Source of the DNA: Moorena producens 3L
Lineage (GTDB): Bacteria > Cyanobacteriota > Cyanobacteriia > Cyanobacteriales > Coleofasciculaceae
Length of the DNA: 64,000 nucleotides
NCBI RefSeq assembly: GCF_000211815.1
Contig: NZ_GL890816.1
Span: 1-64,000, forward strand
Direction of reading: 5' to 3'
Numbering within the stretch: position 1 is the stretch's first letter; each line of letters starts with the position of its first letter. Both the position numbers and the translations under genes were made by a program. The notes under the pieces are model-generated. The model made no database searches. It saw only the letters and a list, made by a program, of their open reading frames with translations, and was not told the DNA's origin. This document shows, piece after piece, positions 35,426 through 44,340 of the stretch.

Positions 35426-36190
35426 CTAGGATTGATGGAAATTCCCTATTCCCTTTTCAACACTTCTAGCAATTGTCCCATCTGCGTGGCTAAGCTTAAG
35501 GCGACGTAGATATAGACGACCTAAAGTCATCAAAATTATTGTTCCTGCTTGGACACTACCAGAAAGGGTACCAGATATTTTCGAGCGTCCCCCTTGTCGG
35601 CGACGGTAACCAACAGGAATTTCACAGATTCGCAAACTACATTCAATCGCACGGGCTTGCATTTCTACTGTCCAGCCAAACCCTCTATCTTGCATTTGGA
35701 TTTCATCCAAAGCTGAACGGCGAATTAGCCGCAATGGTCCTAAATCCTGATACCAGTGTCCCCAACCCCAACCGATCAGGAAGGTAGCTAGCCAGTTGCC
35801 AAAATTTTGCACTGGGGTCATCGCGTTACGTCCATCTACTGTGGCGCGGCGGTTACCTAAAATTAGGTCATACTTATTCCTAGCAGCTAGAAACTGGGGT
35901 AAATAACTTAAGTCATCACTGCCATCGCCATCACAGAATAATATCCAATTAATATCTCGGTCTAGTTGCTGCAATCCCCGCCAACAGGCTCGACCGTAAC
36001 CAGGAATAGGCTCACAGATTACCTCGGCACCGGCTTCTTTTGCTTTAATAATACTGTTGTCGGTGCTGCCATTATCGACTACCCGAATATTGTTCAAATT
36101 ATAGGATTGAAGAGACTTAATTACCCCAGTGATAGTGGTTTCTTCATTGAGAACAGGGATAATTACTAAGATATTGTGGTTATTAGTCAT
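35426..36190 (-). CDS. Family 2 glycosyltransferase (polyprenyl-phosphate sugar synthase type)
   Basis: About 254 residues from ATG 36190. GT2 GT-A fold like dolichyl-phosphate mannose synthase: LVIIPVLNEETTITGVIKSL, VVDNGSTDNS, the metal-binding CDGDGSDD and a Q..GG/RxxGRSKISGT-type C-terminal motif (RRRQGGRSKISGTLSGS). It probably loads a sugar onto a lipid phosphate at the cytoplasmic face, feeding the membrane glycosyltransferase encoded next. A TTG 33 bp upstream is a less likely start. No membrane domain follows the catalytic domain, unlike DPMS fusions. Confidence 0.9.
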   Translation of the reverse strand: MTNNHNILVIIPVLNEETTITGVIKSLQSYNLNNIRVVDNGSTDNSIIKAKEAGAEVICEPIPGYGRACWRGLQQLDRDINWILFCDGDGSDDLSYLPQFLAARNKYDLILGNRRATVDGRNAMTPVQNFGNWLATFLIGWGWGHWYQDLGPLRLIRRSALDEIQMQDRGFGWTVEMQARAIECSLRICEIPVGYRRRQGGRSKISGTLSGSVQAGTIILMTLGRLYLRRLKLSHADGTIARSVEKGIGNFHQS

Positions 36191-36237
36191 GGTTATAGCG
36201 GTTTTTAATTGGGTGAGGTACAAATATTTTGGTTTTA

Positions 36238-36289
36238 GGGAGTAGGGAGTAGGGAGCAGGTAACAGGTAACAGGTAACAGGTAACAGGG
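36238..36289. repeat. GGGAGTA and CAGGTAA heptad arrays
   Basis: Two to three GGGAGTA-type units followed by four CAGGTAA units, upstream of the GT2 gene. Confidence 0.9.
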
Positions 36290-36382
36290 AAAAAATTCTG
36301 TTTAACTAATGAGGATATAAACCGCTATATTAGTCATGAGTTATTGCAGTTTTCAATTGGGTTAAGTCCTTTGTCTATAACG

Positions 36383-37402
36383 TTATTTACCAAAGTAAGC
36401 TGCATACACAAAGGCAAAAGCAGTAGAACTGGGGATGGGAGTGCCGTCGAATTCTTCTACTAATACAGTTTGGAGTTGGCTATCCCAACGTGCTCTAATG
36501 GGACGACCATTGAATTCTACAACTTTTTCGCCGACTTTTTTTAATTGGTCATGGACAAATTGATAGCTAGCCCCAGAAAATAGGTTTTTAGGGGTTTGTT
36601 GATCCGCTTCCCACACATAGCTAACAATAGCTTTGGGATGAAGGGTAAGTCGTTGTTGATTCCTGACTGGGAAAATAATTTGCTTATCGGTATAGTAGCT
36701 ACCATAGGGATAGCTGAAGTAAGCCCGGTTATGACCTGTGTTAGTGGATAGAATTTTACTGTTGGGATACTTGTTTAACCAAGAACCAAGAGTAGTTTTG
36801 ATAGCGGGAATTGTTTTAAGATTACGATTGACTTTAGCACCAATAATACCCATCCCCCAAGGTTGAGAGTAAAGGGTATCATCGGCACGGTCATACATTA
36901 CTAGGCAACTTTGATAAAGTTTGCCTGTAACACCGTAGGTTGTATTGCTGCGATTAAAGGCAACTATAGTATCACAAAGGGGACAATAGGATACACTAAC
37001 ATTAAGGCCACCTACTGTGTCATTCACCAATTCATGCCAATTCATGACCCCAAAAGGATAGGCTTTGGCTTCTCCATTAATTACCACACCAATCACAGTT
37101 TCTGTTTTAGAAAATGGTGTGGTTTGAGACGTATCAAACTTGGGATTATCGATACTAGGAATACCGTCTTTTGGGGGACCACCATTGAGGAGTTCCGTTA
37201 AATTAATGCGAGTGGATTTGGCTAGATTAAGGTTTTGTTTTTGGAGGTCAGTGATTTCTTGGTCTTGGTTGTGGAGATAGGCAGTGAGATGGAAGTAACG
37301 GAGTTTGAAATTATCCCAGCTCCCGGCTTGTACGACTAGTGCCATCAAACACAGCCCGACTAAGGAAGTAGTGCTGAGGGCTATTTTAAGTAATTTATTC
37401 AT
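36383..37402 (-). CDS. DUF3179 domain protein, secreted or anchored
   Basis: 339 residues. An N-terminal hydrophobic segment (LKIALSTTSLVGLCLMALVVQAG) acts as signal peptide or anchor. The body is DUF3179: IPSIDNPKF, VINGEAKAYPFGVMNWHELVND, the CxxC motif SYCPLCDTIVAFNR and SQPWGMGIIG. DUF3179 proteins occur across bacteria and archaea; function unknown, although the conserved CPLC suggests redox or metal binding. The gene stands alone on the minus strand. Confidence 0.88.
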   Translation of the reverse strand: MNKLLKIALSTTSLVGLCLMALVVQAGSWDNFKLRYFHLTAYLHNQDQEITDLQKQNLNLAKSTRINLTELLNGGPPKDGIPSIDNPKFDTSQTTPFSKTETVIGVVINGEAKAYPFGVMNWHELVNDTVGGLNVSVSYCPLCDTIVAFNRSNTTYGVTGKLYQSCLVMYDRADDTLYSQPWGMGIIGAKVNRNLKTIPAIKTTLGSWLNKYPNSKILSTNTGHNRAYFSYPYGSYYTDKQIIFPVRNQQRLTLHPKAIVSYVWEADQQTPKNLFSGASYQFVHDQLKKVGEKVVEFNGRPIRARWDSQLQTVLVEEFDGTPIPSSTAFAFVYAAYFGK

Positions 37403-37460
37403 AATCGTGCTTTCCCTGCCTAGATGTCACTGCAAACCTAATGAGTGCGAGCCTGTGGGT

Positions 37461-37535
37461 GGTGCGTTACGGGACGGACTATCCCAAGGCTGGCTAGGAT
37501 AGGAAAAATCAGAATTAGTCCGCCCCTAACGCACC
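37461..37535. repeat. 75-bp inverted repeat, MITE-like
   Basis: GGTGCGTTACGGGACGGACT (37461-37480) is matched on the other strand by GGTGCGTTAGGGGCGGACTA near 37516-37535. It is followed by CCCTACGCA/ACCCTACGCAAC repeats. It is noncoding and lies between the DUF3179 gene and the small paralogue gene. Confidence 0.7.
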
Positions 37536-37742
37536 CTACGCACCTGGCACCCTACGCAACTGCCCAACCCCAGCATCAGAAGCTGTGCCTGGAATCCCTA
37601 ACCTTAGGGTGAGGGGGTAACATGAAACCAAGGTGAGTGATATCTGAGAATTGGATTAAGGATTGATAGCTAGACCATTTTCAAATCGATCATCAAACTC
37701 AATGGTGATTAAAGTCCCAAACCGCTACATGAGATTTACCCC

Positions 37743-37940
37743 CTAAGATTCCTCATCGATCCGATTATTACCAACATCAAAAACAATTATAAATTCTGCA
37801 TCCGGCATCAATCGTTTCAGGGCCCATAAATGTCCTTCGGCATCCGATCGATTGCGGAAGCGAGCAACAACAACTCGTTGCATTTGTGGTAACAGCCGAA
37901 TGACCACCCACGGATGAAGGCGTTCAGAATAGGTCATCAT
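37743..37940 (-). CDS. Small conserved-looking protein (paralogue of 28219-28434)
   Basis: 65 residues. It aligns along its length with the 71-residue protein at 28219-28434: HPWVVIRLLPQMQRVVVARF against RPWALMRLLPKCQRYTVARF, then NRSDAEGHL against NRQDADNHL, and MPDAEFIIVFD against MPEAKFEVVFD. A good AAGGAG lies eight bases before the ATG. No known domain is recognised, and neighbouring genes give no functional hint. Confidence 0.8.
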   Translation of the reverse strand: MMTYSERLHPWVVIRLLPQMQRVVVARFRNRSDAEGHLWALKRLMPDAEFIIVFDVGNNRIDEES

Positions 37941-38310
37941 TAAAGTATCTCCTTTTTATAGGGGAGCCAGAGCTAGCCCGTAGAGATTGGACTGTTCCCG
38001 GGCTAGCTCTTGACTCTGGGCGTCTCAGCGCCCACTCTTATACTATAGCACAAAAATATTTTATTATAACATATTTTGAAAATTTTTGTAACAAATTGTT
38101 TGAGGGAGTCGGGAGCAGGGACTTTTGAGCAGGTAAAAGAAATATGTCCTAAGCTTTGCTTAGACTGCTATAACAAAAACATCCTTGTCTCTGTTTGATA
38201 ATCTTCTCTGTTTCCTATTCCCTCTTCTCTGTGGTCTAGGAATTTTTTCAAATAATGCTATACTTGAATTAGGCAAGAAAGGTTAATATATAGCATTTCT
38301 CTTTTTTAAT
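37941..38310. other. AT-rich intergenic region
   Basis: Holds an inverted repeat GAGCTAGCCCG / CGGGCTAGCTC (37970-38010), probably a terminator or regulatory hairpin read through the promoter side of the small paralogue gene, and an AT-rich tail. No gene is seen. Confidence 0.45.
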
Positions 38311-38628
38311 TAGAAATTAAAGAATCTCCAGAAAAACTTAAAGCACTTAGGATGCCACCGCACCAAGGTATCAGAGTGGTTTAGTCTATATCGTCGGGGT
38401 AGAATGTAAGCGTTTTTAGAGCATAAAAAAAAGCCAGGTAGACCAATAAATATCCCCCTAGACGTAGAGGAAAAATTACGAGTTAAATTACAACAATCGG
38501 AAGGATTTAGTAGTTATGGGGAAGTGCAACTTTGGTTAAAGGGATTGTGTGGCATGGATATACCCTATGCCACAGTATATAAATATGTGCGCACTCGTCT
38601 GAAAACTAAATTAAATAAGTTAGATTAA
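38311..38628 (+). pseudogene. IS630-like transposase N-terminal HTH remnant
   Basis: Pieces in different frames read EIKESPEKLKAL, then LGCHRTKVSEWFSLYRRGRM, a TAA, then AFLEHKKKPGRPINIPLDVE, EGFSSYGEVQLWLKGLCGM and TVYKYVRTRLKTKLNKLD. This is the N-terminal HTH region typical of IS630-type cyanobacterial transposases, with an internal deletion, a frameshift and an in-frame stop. The catalytic DDE half is missing. It is a fossil of an earlier insertion. Confidence 0.75.
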
Positions 38629-38829
38629 ATTTGTTAGAGTCAGTTAGTAGTAACAAAGCTGAGGGAATTTAAAACAGTTGTAAACTACCAGACGCCAAGC
38701 TTAAGCTATGGCGCTGGGTAAGGTTGGTTTAAATGTAAAGGTGCGATAGCTGTCGATAGCTTGGGATTGGCTTTTAGGACAAACAGCTCAGTTTTTAATT
38801 AGTAAAATTAGGATAATAATCGATAAACT

Positions 38830-39375
38830 TTAGTTAACTGAAATGCTACCTTCTCTTACCAATTCACTAACTTTCCCTGGCATTCTGCAACGAAGATAGC
38901 GTGGTTGTGCCCCGATAGAGCATGACGTTTCAAAGTCCTCACTTTTGTTTATCCAGCCGCCAACGCATTTCTTTAAGGCAAAAGTAGTGCTCCAACATAA
39001 TCGAACAGACCATCTAGCGGTGATTGGTACACTTCCATTACTAATAGAACCTCTGGTCATAGAAAAGACTTTGATGTTACTAACCCACTTCTCTTTTGAC
39101 TCAACATTGAAACTAGGATTAGCAGATATAAAATTATCAAGCTCTTGTCCCAGAGTTCCTGTTTCCGGAAGGCGTACAGAAAATATTCCATCCTCAAAGT
39201 TTGCACTACGTCCAGATGCAATCAAAAAATCATTGCTTTGTCCTATCCCTTCACTGGTTGACTGATTAGGAGATGTATAGGCAAAGGTTTCCAGTGGTTT
39301 GGCAATATCTACTATGGCTAAAGTGGTGATAATGGATGCTACACCGAGGGTGGTTAATAAGTTCGGTAGTTTCAT
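38830..39375 (-). CDS. Hypothetical secreted protein
   Basis: 181 residues, not recognised. A signal peptide is likely (LLTTLGVASIITTLAIVDIAKP then ETFAYT). The mature part contains IFSVRLPETGTLGQELDNFI and an eventual Cys-rich region (LCWSTTFALKKCVGGW, SCSIGAQPRYLRCR), so disulfides in the periplasm are plausible. Its upstream region is homologous to that of the binding-protein gene at 41354-42226 because both follow duplicated alpha-hydroxy-acid oxidase sequence. No family assignment. Confidence 0.6.
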   Translation of the reverse strand: MKLPNLLTTLGVASIITTLAIVDIAKPLETFAYTSPNQSTSEGIGQSNDFLIASGRSANFEDGIFSVRLPETGTLGQELDNFISANPSFNVESKEKWVSNIKVFSMTRGSISNGSVPITARWSVRLCWSTTFALKKCVGGWINKSEDFETSCSIGAQPRYLRCRMPGKVSELVREGSISVN

Positions 39376-39560
39376 TAATTTTTCGGTCTTTTTAGGATTT
39401 TAGTGTTTTGGTAATAGCACCCTATTTACTTTGATAAAAAATTGATATAGCTCTGGATTTATAGGTAAAAATTGTTGGCTATATAATATATTTTATTCAC
39501 GGAGTAGCCTTGCTATTATTGAAACTAATAATTACTTACTAGTCTTAAAGCTAGTCAACT

Positions 39561-39707
39561 GGGGTTGCTGAATTAAAGTATGAAGCGCGATCGTTTGGTT
39601 TTGCTAAAGCCCCCTAAATCCCCCAATTTTGGGGGACTTTGAAACTCTTGTTCCCCCCAGAATTGGGGGGCTAGGGGGGCGAAACCATACCCAAAATCAG
39701 CAACGCC
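39561..39707. mobile_element. 147-bp MITE with 8-bp target duplication
   Basis: Terminal inverted repeats GGGGTTGCTGA / GGCGTTGCTGA flanked by AGTCAACT at 39553-39560 and 39708-39715. The interior holds the same C/G-rich core (CCCCCTAAATCCCCCAATTT..., then GGGGGGCTAGGGGGGC) as the 3-bp-duplication elements at 34964 and 42304. Noncoding. Confidence 0.85.
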
Positions 39708-39715
39708 AGTCAACT

Positions 39716-40025
39716 AGCCCTAGGGCTTGAAATTGGCAATTATCCTAGGTAATGATGCACAATAGTTGCCTATTTCACTTTCCAATAGATAAATAGATTA
39801 ATCTCAAAGTTTATATAACTCTTACCATCACCCTGATCAGTGGCGGTAATTTAGTGAGATACTATCAAACTATTACCAATAAATACTAATTTATATATTG
39901 ATTTTTCTAATCAAAGATAGCATACCTATTATTTCTAGAATGTCAGCCAAGTCATTGATATTACTAAGCAAAATGTATTATTAGTGATTAATTATTGGTG
40001 ACTAGTTATTCGTTAATTACTCTGG
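39716..40025. other. Duplicated intergenic sequence next to the oxidase fragment
   Basis: AT-rich and noncoding. Several blocks (CACTTTCCAATAGATAAAT, TATTACCAATAA, TCATTGATATTACTAAGC) recur in the same order downstream of the intact oxidase gene at 42739, showing that the duplication includes this spacer. It holds the unoccupied site corresponding to the MITE at 42304-42469. Confidence 0.7.
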
Positions 40026-40358
40026 TCAATGTTTAATTTTTACAAAACTAAGGTCAATATCCTTGACTTTAGTACAGCCACTCAACACCATCGCTATGTG
40101 CAATTCATCCCTTAACAATTGCAAGACATGGCGTACTCCTGCAACTCCTGCTACAGCTAATCCCCATAACACCGGATGACCTACCAACACCGCTGATGCA
40201 CCTAAGGCTAGGGCTTTGAGCACATCAGTGCCTCTACGGATACCCCCATCGATTAATACCGGTAGATAATTTCCCACGGCTGCGACCACTTCGGGTAAGG
40301 CATCGATAGATGCGATCGCACTATCCAATTGCCGACCCCCATGATTCAATTACAGCCA
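40026..40358 (-). pseudogene. 3' fragment of alpha-hydroxy-acid oxidase gene
   Basis: Encodes the last 107 residues of the oxidase at 42739-43860 (NHGGRQLDSAIASIDALPEV to KVKDID) with about eight differences by eye. Homology stops abruptly near 40358, so the flavin-binding N-terminal two thirds are missing. It keeps the catalytic HGGRQ region but cannot form an enzyme alone. This is a partial segmental duplication, with intergenic sequence included. Confidence 0.9.
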
Positions 40359-40377
40359 GTCAGTATAGGTAGCTCAC

Positions 40378-41237
40378 CTACTCGATTGGTAGAGATTTAA
40401 TTCTCTGTTTGTAAGCATCACTGTCTAAGCCATCACCATCATTGGGATCCCAACCTTTATTGTTGATTCTTTCCTTGAGAGTATCAAGGCGTTTTGCTGG
40501 TTCTGGGTGGGTTCTTAGCATTGCCGGTGTATTGCCTTTGGTTAATTTTTGGAGAAATCCAGTCATGCCTGAGGGAGCGTAGCCAGCACGGTGCAACATT
40601 TCTAATCCCTTGCGGTCTGCTTCATATTCCTGCTGCCGTCCTCGGGGAAGAGAGAAGGCGATATCCTCAAGAAGATTTATAATGGTTTTGTACTCGACTT
40701 CACTATTTTCCTCAAGGTTCTTGTCTTTGATAATCTGGCGCAGCCTCTCGATACTGTGTTTGCTGGTAATGTGAGCAATTTCGTGAGCTATCACTGCAGC
40801 TAACTCAGCTTCATTTTCTACCCCTTTGAGCAAGCCCGTATGAACATAAACAAAGCCACCCACCAAGGCAAAGGCATTTATATCGTTGTTCCTGACTACT
40901 TGAAAGGTATAGGGAAAATTGGGGCGATCGCTATAGGGGATTAATCTCTGACCAATGTCTTGGACGTATTCAGTGATTTCGCGTCCGCTATAAATCTCCA
41001 GCCCGTGATCAACTTCTTGTTGATTCAAACACTTACCCAGCTCTAATTCTGTTGATCAGAAATGGTGATTAACTGAATTATCTCAATTCCTGCATCACCA
41101 TCTAACCCACAGGAGTCAAATGCTGATGAGGTATTGGGTAACCCTACCCCTAGACCCAGTGCCACAACTACCACAATCAGCAGGTAAAACCATCGACGAT
41201 GGGAAGCACGTTTAATCCAAAAGAATGGGTTTAACAT
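40378..41237 (-). pseudogene. M48 family metalloprotease, split by a frameshifting insertion
   Basis: The upstream half (41237-41043) encodes MLNPFFWIKRASHRRWFYLL, a membrane span and IIQLITISDQQN, then stops. The downstream half (41028-40378), in another frame, starts at a TTG and runs EVDHGLEIYSGREI, then VIAHEIAHITSKHS with the HExxH zinc motif and EYEADRKGLEML with the third-ligand Glu. In family members the joint reads continuously (SDQQEV...), so about 30 bp with the near-repeat CAACAGAA / CAACAAGAA was inserted here. The protease half is intact but would lack its signal/anchor, so it is probably inactive at the membrane or a cytoplasmic variant. Confidence 0.75.
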
Positions 41238-41296
41238 TGTCGTCTATTTAAGCGTCTATTTGAATAATCAAAAATAGGGTTGTAAGTATTCATTAT

Positions 41297-41349
41297 TCAG
41301 CTTTCAGCAGTCAGCTTTCAGCAGTCAGCTTTCAGCAGTCAGCTTTCAG
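41297..41349. repeat. CAGCTTTCAGCAGT 14-bp tandem array
   Basis: Three to four tandem copies of a 14-bp unit (two related heptads) directly after the binding-protein gene stop. Confidence 0.9.
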
Positions 41350-41353
41350 TGAT

Positions 41354-42226
41354 TTAGTTAGCACATTTTTCATAAGCAGCTTGTCGTATACCTTGGTAAT
41401 AAATCGAGTCAACACCCAAGGATTTTTCCAAAATTATATTCCACCTTAAGTTAGTAATAAATTTATCAATTTTTGTCTTCCATTCTATATCATTATCAGG
41501 TAAAATTATTCCGTAAAAATCACAAGTCAACGGTCGGTCAGGAGTTAAGGTAAAATCCTGGAATGTCAGCCCTTGTCTTAAGGCTTCTGCCATTAAGAGC
41601 ATGCCATCACTGGCAAAAGCATCAATTCTCCTTTCGACGACATCTCTTAGAGCCAATTCTCGACCGTTAGAGCTTCTGTAACGAGTGTCTACTATTTCAG
41701 CTAATGGGTAGGTACTGGAGATTAAGGGATGTGTATTTGAACCAGGAAGGACACCAATTTTTTTACCAGCTAGGGAAGTTTCAGGATTAAATATACCCTT
41801 CATTTCGGGTCTGATTAGAAAATGTGTCCCGGAAAAATAAAAAGCAGTGGAGTAAGTAACTCCTGATAGTGGTGGAGCACTTTTGATCGTATTGGGACCA
41901 CAATCTAGATGTACCTTGCCATTGGCTACCATCCCATAACGATTGTTAGGGGAGTCTTCGTCTAGAACAGATGGAATTGCCTCGAACCGAACAGGTCTAT
42001 TGAGTACTTCACCAAGATGGTTGGCTAGAACATACATTTTAGTCACGCAGTAGCCTTGCCATTGATCTTGCTCTAGAAAACCAAAGGGAGGGGCATCTCT
42101 CCTAATTCCTACTTTCAAAACACCAGTGCGCTTAATTTCTGACAAGACTGTTTCAGCTAAACTGGCTGAGGTAAAGGTTAAGGATAAGATAATACTAAGG
42201 GTGATAGTGGCTAGCTTATTACTCAT
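41354..42226 (-). CDS. Family 3 periplasmic solute-binding protein (amino-acid type)
   Basis: 290 residues. Signal peptide MSNKLATITLSIILSLTFTSASLAE, then the SBP_bac_3 fold: IKRTGVLKVGIRRDAPPFGFLE, LDCGPNTIKSAPPLSGVTYS, LAGKKIGVLPGSNTHPLI and DAFASDGMLLMAEA. It resembles amino-acid-binding proteins of ABC transporters (or related sensors); no permease or ATPase gene is nearby, so it is an orphan binding protein. The region upstream contains a MITE inserted at 42304-42469, which may separate it from its original promoter. Confidence 0.85.
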   Translation of the reverse strand: MSNKLATITLSIILSLTFTSASLAETVLSEIKRTGVLKVGIRRDAPPFGFLEQDQWQGYCVTKMYVLANHLGEVLNRPVRFEAIPSVLDEDSPNNRYGMVANGKVHLDCGPNTIKSAPPLSGVTYSTAFYFSGTHFLIRPEMKGIFNPETSLAGKKIGVLPGSNTHPLISSTYPLAEIVDTRYRSSNGRELALRDVVERRIDAFASDGMLLMAEALRQGLTFQDFTLTPDRPLTCDFYGIILPDNDIEWKTKIDKFITNLRWNIILEKSLGVDSIYYQGIRQAAYEKCAN

Positions 42227-42303
42227 TTCTTTTTCGGATTTCAGGCTAATAATTACTTACTGATATCACTTTCCAATAGATAAATCGCTCAAAGCTTATC
42301 TAA

Positions 42304-42469
42304 GAGGATATCTCCCAAGTTTTTTGATACTGAATTTTGCCCCCCTAGCCCCCCAAGCGAGGGATTGCTCGCTTGGGGGGAACAAGAATCAATTTGCTGG
42401 TAAAAGTCCCCCAAACTTGGGGGATTTAGGGGGCTTTTATGTAGCAAATGATACTTCTCAGACAACCTC
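42304..42469. mobile_element. 166-bp MITE upstream of the binding-protein gene
   Basis: Terminal inverted repeats GAGGATATCTCCCAAGT / GAGGTTGTCTGAGAAGT with TAA at 42301-42303 and 42470-42472. It is the second copy of the element at 34964-35116. The duplicated spacer near 39800-39830 lacks it and shows one uninterrupted TATAACTCTTACC, an empty site. The element keeps an open frame encoding GKSPPNLGDLGGFYVANDTS, parallel to the one translated in the glycosyltransferase gene. Confidence 0.9.
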
Positions 42470-42738
42470 TAACCCTTACCCTAACCCTGATAAGTGCCAG
42501 GAAGTTATGGCAATAGTATCAAAGTATTACCAATAACTAATAATTTTTTTCATAAAATTTAACATAAGCAGTCTTGCTATAACTTCAGCCAATTCATTGA
42601 TATTACTAAGCTATTTGGCTTAATATTTAGGTATGAAAAGCTATTATTAATTTATTAATAATTTAGTCAATAGACATCTCCGACAAAGAATCTGAAACCC
42701 CGATCCTATCTAGGTGAAAACCTAATTTCTGGAGATGT

Positions 42739-43860
42739 CTAATCTTTAATTTTAACCAAACTAGAGTCAATATCCTTGACCTTAGTACAGCCACTTAAGG
42801 CCATCGCTATATCCAATTCATCTCGTAACAATTGCAAGACATGGCGTACTCCAGCAACTCCTGCTACAGCTAATCCCCATAACACCGGACGACCTACCAA
42901 CACCGCTGATGCACCCAAGGCTAGGGCTTTGAGCACATCAGTACCTCGGCGGATACCCCCATCGATTAATACCGGTAGATGATTTCCCACGGCTGCGACC
43001 ACTTCGGGTAAGGCATCGATAGACGCGATCGCACTATCCAATTGCCTACCCCCATGATTCGATACAATGATTCCTTTCGCTCCATGGTCCAATGCCTTGA
43101 GAGCATCATCTCCTCGCAAAATGCCTTTGACTAACACCGGTAGAGTAGTGATCGATTGTAACCATTCCAGATCCCGCCAGGTCAGTGCTGGATCAATTTG
43201 CTGGGCAAAATAGCTCAATAAACCCGATTCTCCTGCGGTTTTGGGAATTTCCAGACCAGTCATTGTCGCTAAATTAGCCAGTTCCATCCCTACCGGTAGA
43301 GTAAATTGATTGCGTCGATCCCTTTCCCGACACCCCAACACTGGTGCATCTACGGTCAGACAAAGGGCACTAAAACCAGCTGCCTCCGCCCGTTCCACAA
43401 GTCTACGGGTGAGAGTGCGATCGCGATGGACATAAAGCTGAAACCATGAGGGATTTTTGATCTCGGATGTTGCCTCCTGCTTCTGTTGGCTCTGTTTGCC
43501 AGCTAGGGCTACAGCTTCTAACGGTTTGGTGGACATCGTACTCAACACCATGATTGCCCCTACCTCAGCTGCAGCCCTTGCTGTGGCCAATTCACCTTCT
43601 GGATTGGCCAGACATTGGAATGCCATGGGAGCAACCAGAATCGGTATGGGCAGAGACTGATCTAGGATTTGCGTGCTTAAATCTCGTTGACTAACATCCA
43701 CCAACATCCGAGGACGAAGTTTTATCTGTTCAAACCCTGCACGATTCTCTCGCAGTGTTACTTCATCCCAAGCACCACTGGCGTAATAATCCAGTGCCAT
43801 GGGAGATAGATACTGCGGCGCTAGGGATTCGTACTCGAATAGATTAATTGGTTGATTCAA
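42739..43860 (-). CDS. FMN-dependent alpha-hydroxy-acid oxidase/dehydrogenase (lactate or glycolate type)
   Basis: 373 residues. NLFEYESLAPQYLSPMALDYYASGA, then ILVAPMAFQCLANPEGE, FQLYVHRDR and the catalytic signature SNHGGRQLD with His and Arg, then GGIRRGTDVLKALALGASAV. This family oxidises L-lactate or glycolate; in diazotrophic cyanobacteria a close homologue acts as lactate oxidase. The substrate cannot be settled here. A 3' fragment of the same gene lies at 40026-40358. Confidence 0.9.
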   Translation of the reverse strand: MNQPINLFEYESLAPQYLSPMALDYYASGAWDEVTLRENRAGFEQIKLRPRMLVDVSQRDLSTQILDQSLPIPILVAPMAFQCLANPEGELATARAAAEVGAIMVLSTMSTKPLEAVALAGKQSQQKQEATSEIKNPSWFQLYVHRDRTLTRRLVERAEAAGFSALCLTVDAPVLGCRERDRRNQFTLPVGMELANLATMTGLEIPKTAGESGLLSYFAQQIDPALTWRDLEWLQSITTLPVLVKGILRGDDALKALDHGAKGIIVSNHGGRQLDSAIASIDALPEVVAAVGNHLPVLIDGGIRRGTDVLKALALGASAVLVGRPVLWGLAVAGVAGVRHVLQLLRDELDIAMALSGCTKVKDIDSSLVKIKD

Positions 43861-43862
43861 GG

Positions 43863-44015
43863 TAGGTGTTTGGTTGAAGGTTGTTTGGTTGAAGGTTGAA
43901 GGTTATGAAGGTTTAAGGTTGAAGGTTGAAGGTTCAAGGTTGTTTGGTTGAAGGTTGTTTGGTTGAAGGTTCAAGGTTTAAGGTTTAAGGTTGAAGGTTC
44001 AAGGTTTAAGGTTGA
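43863..44015. repeat. GGTTGAA / GGTTTAA heptad array
   Basis: About 150 bp of imperfect tandem heptads (GGTTGAA, GGTTCAA, GGTTTAA, TTGTTTG), followed by TTCTAAA heptads near 44031-44050. It lies immediately upstream of the oxidase gene, starting at its ATG. Confidence 0.9.
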
Positions 44016-44340
44016 ATGGTGAATTCCAAATTCTAAATTCTAAATTCTACATTCTTAATTCAAAAATGTTGTTCGCCTTTGGCGTTCGGTGTAGGTTAAA
44101 TGGACATCTGGCACCATTCTGAGTAAGGCACCTGAACGGCTGCGGGACTAATTATACAGGCTTTTAGATCCAGTCCACAGGAGAATGGCAAAGAGACTAT
44201 AAATAGCCCAGAAGCCAGAAGGGGTCGGATTTCTGCTTTATTTATCTAAATTTGTTTTAGTCTTGACAATCAAAAAAAGAAAGATAATATGAAGACTAAG
44301 GATAAATAGATATAAGACGAAAGAAAGCCTGAAATTGTTT
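44016..44340. other. Gap between oxidase and pstS
   Basis: After the heptads comes TGTTCGCCTTTGGCGTTCGGTGTAGG, a dispersed motif also seen near 55888, then unique AT-rich sequence leading to the pstS promoter region. No gene is seen. Confidence 0.45.

Noticed and set aside
42324..42536. 70-codon plus-strand frame across a MITE
   Set aside because: It is an open frame of the element, not an independent gene, although it shows that the element can be read through.
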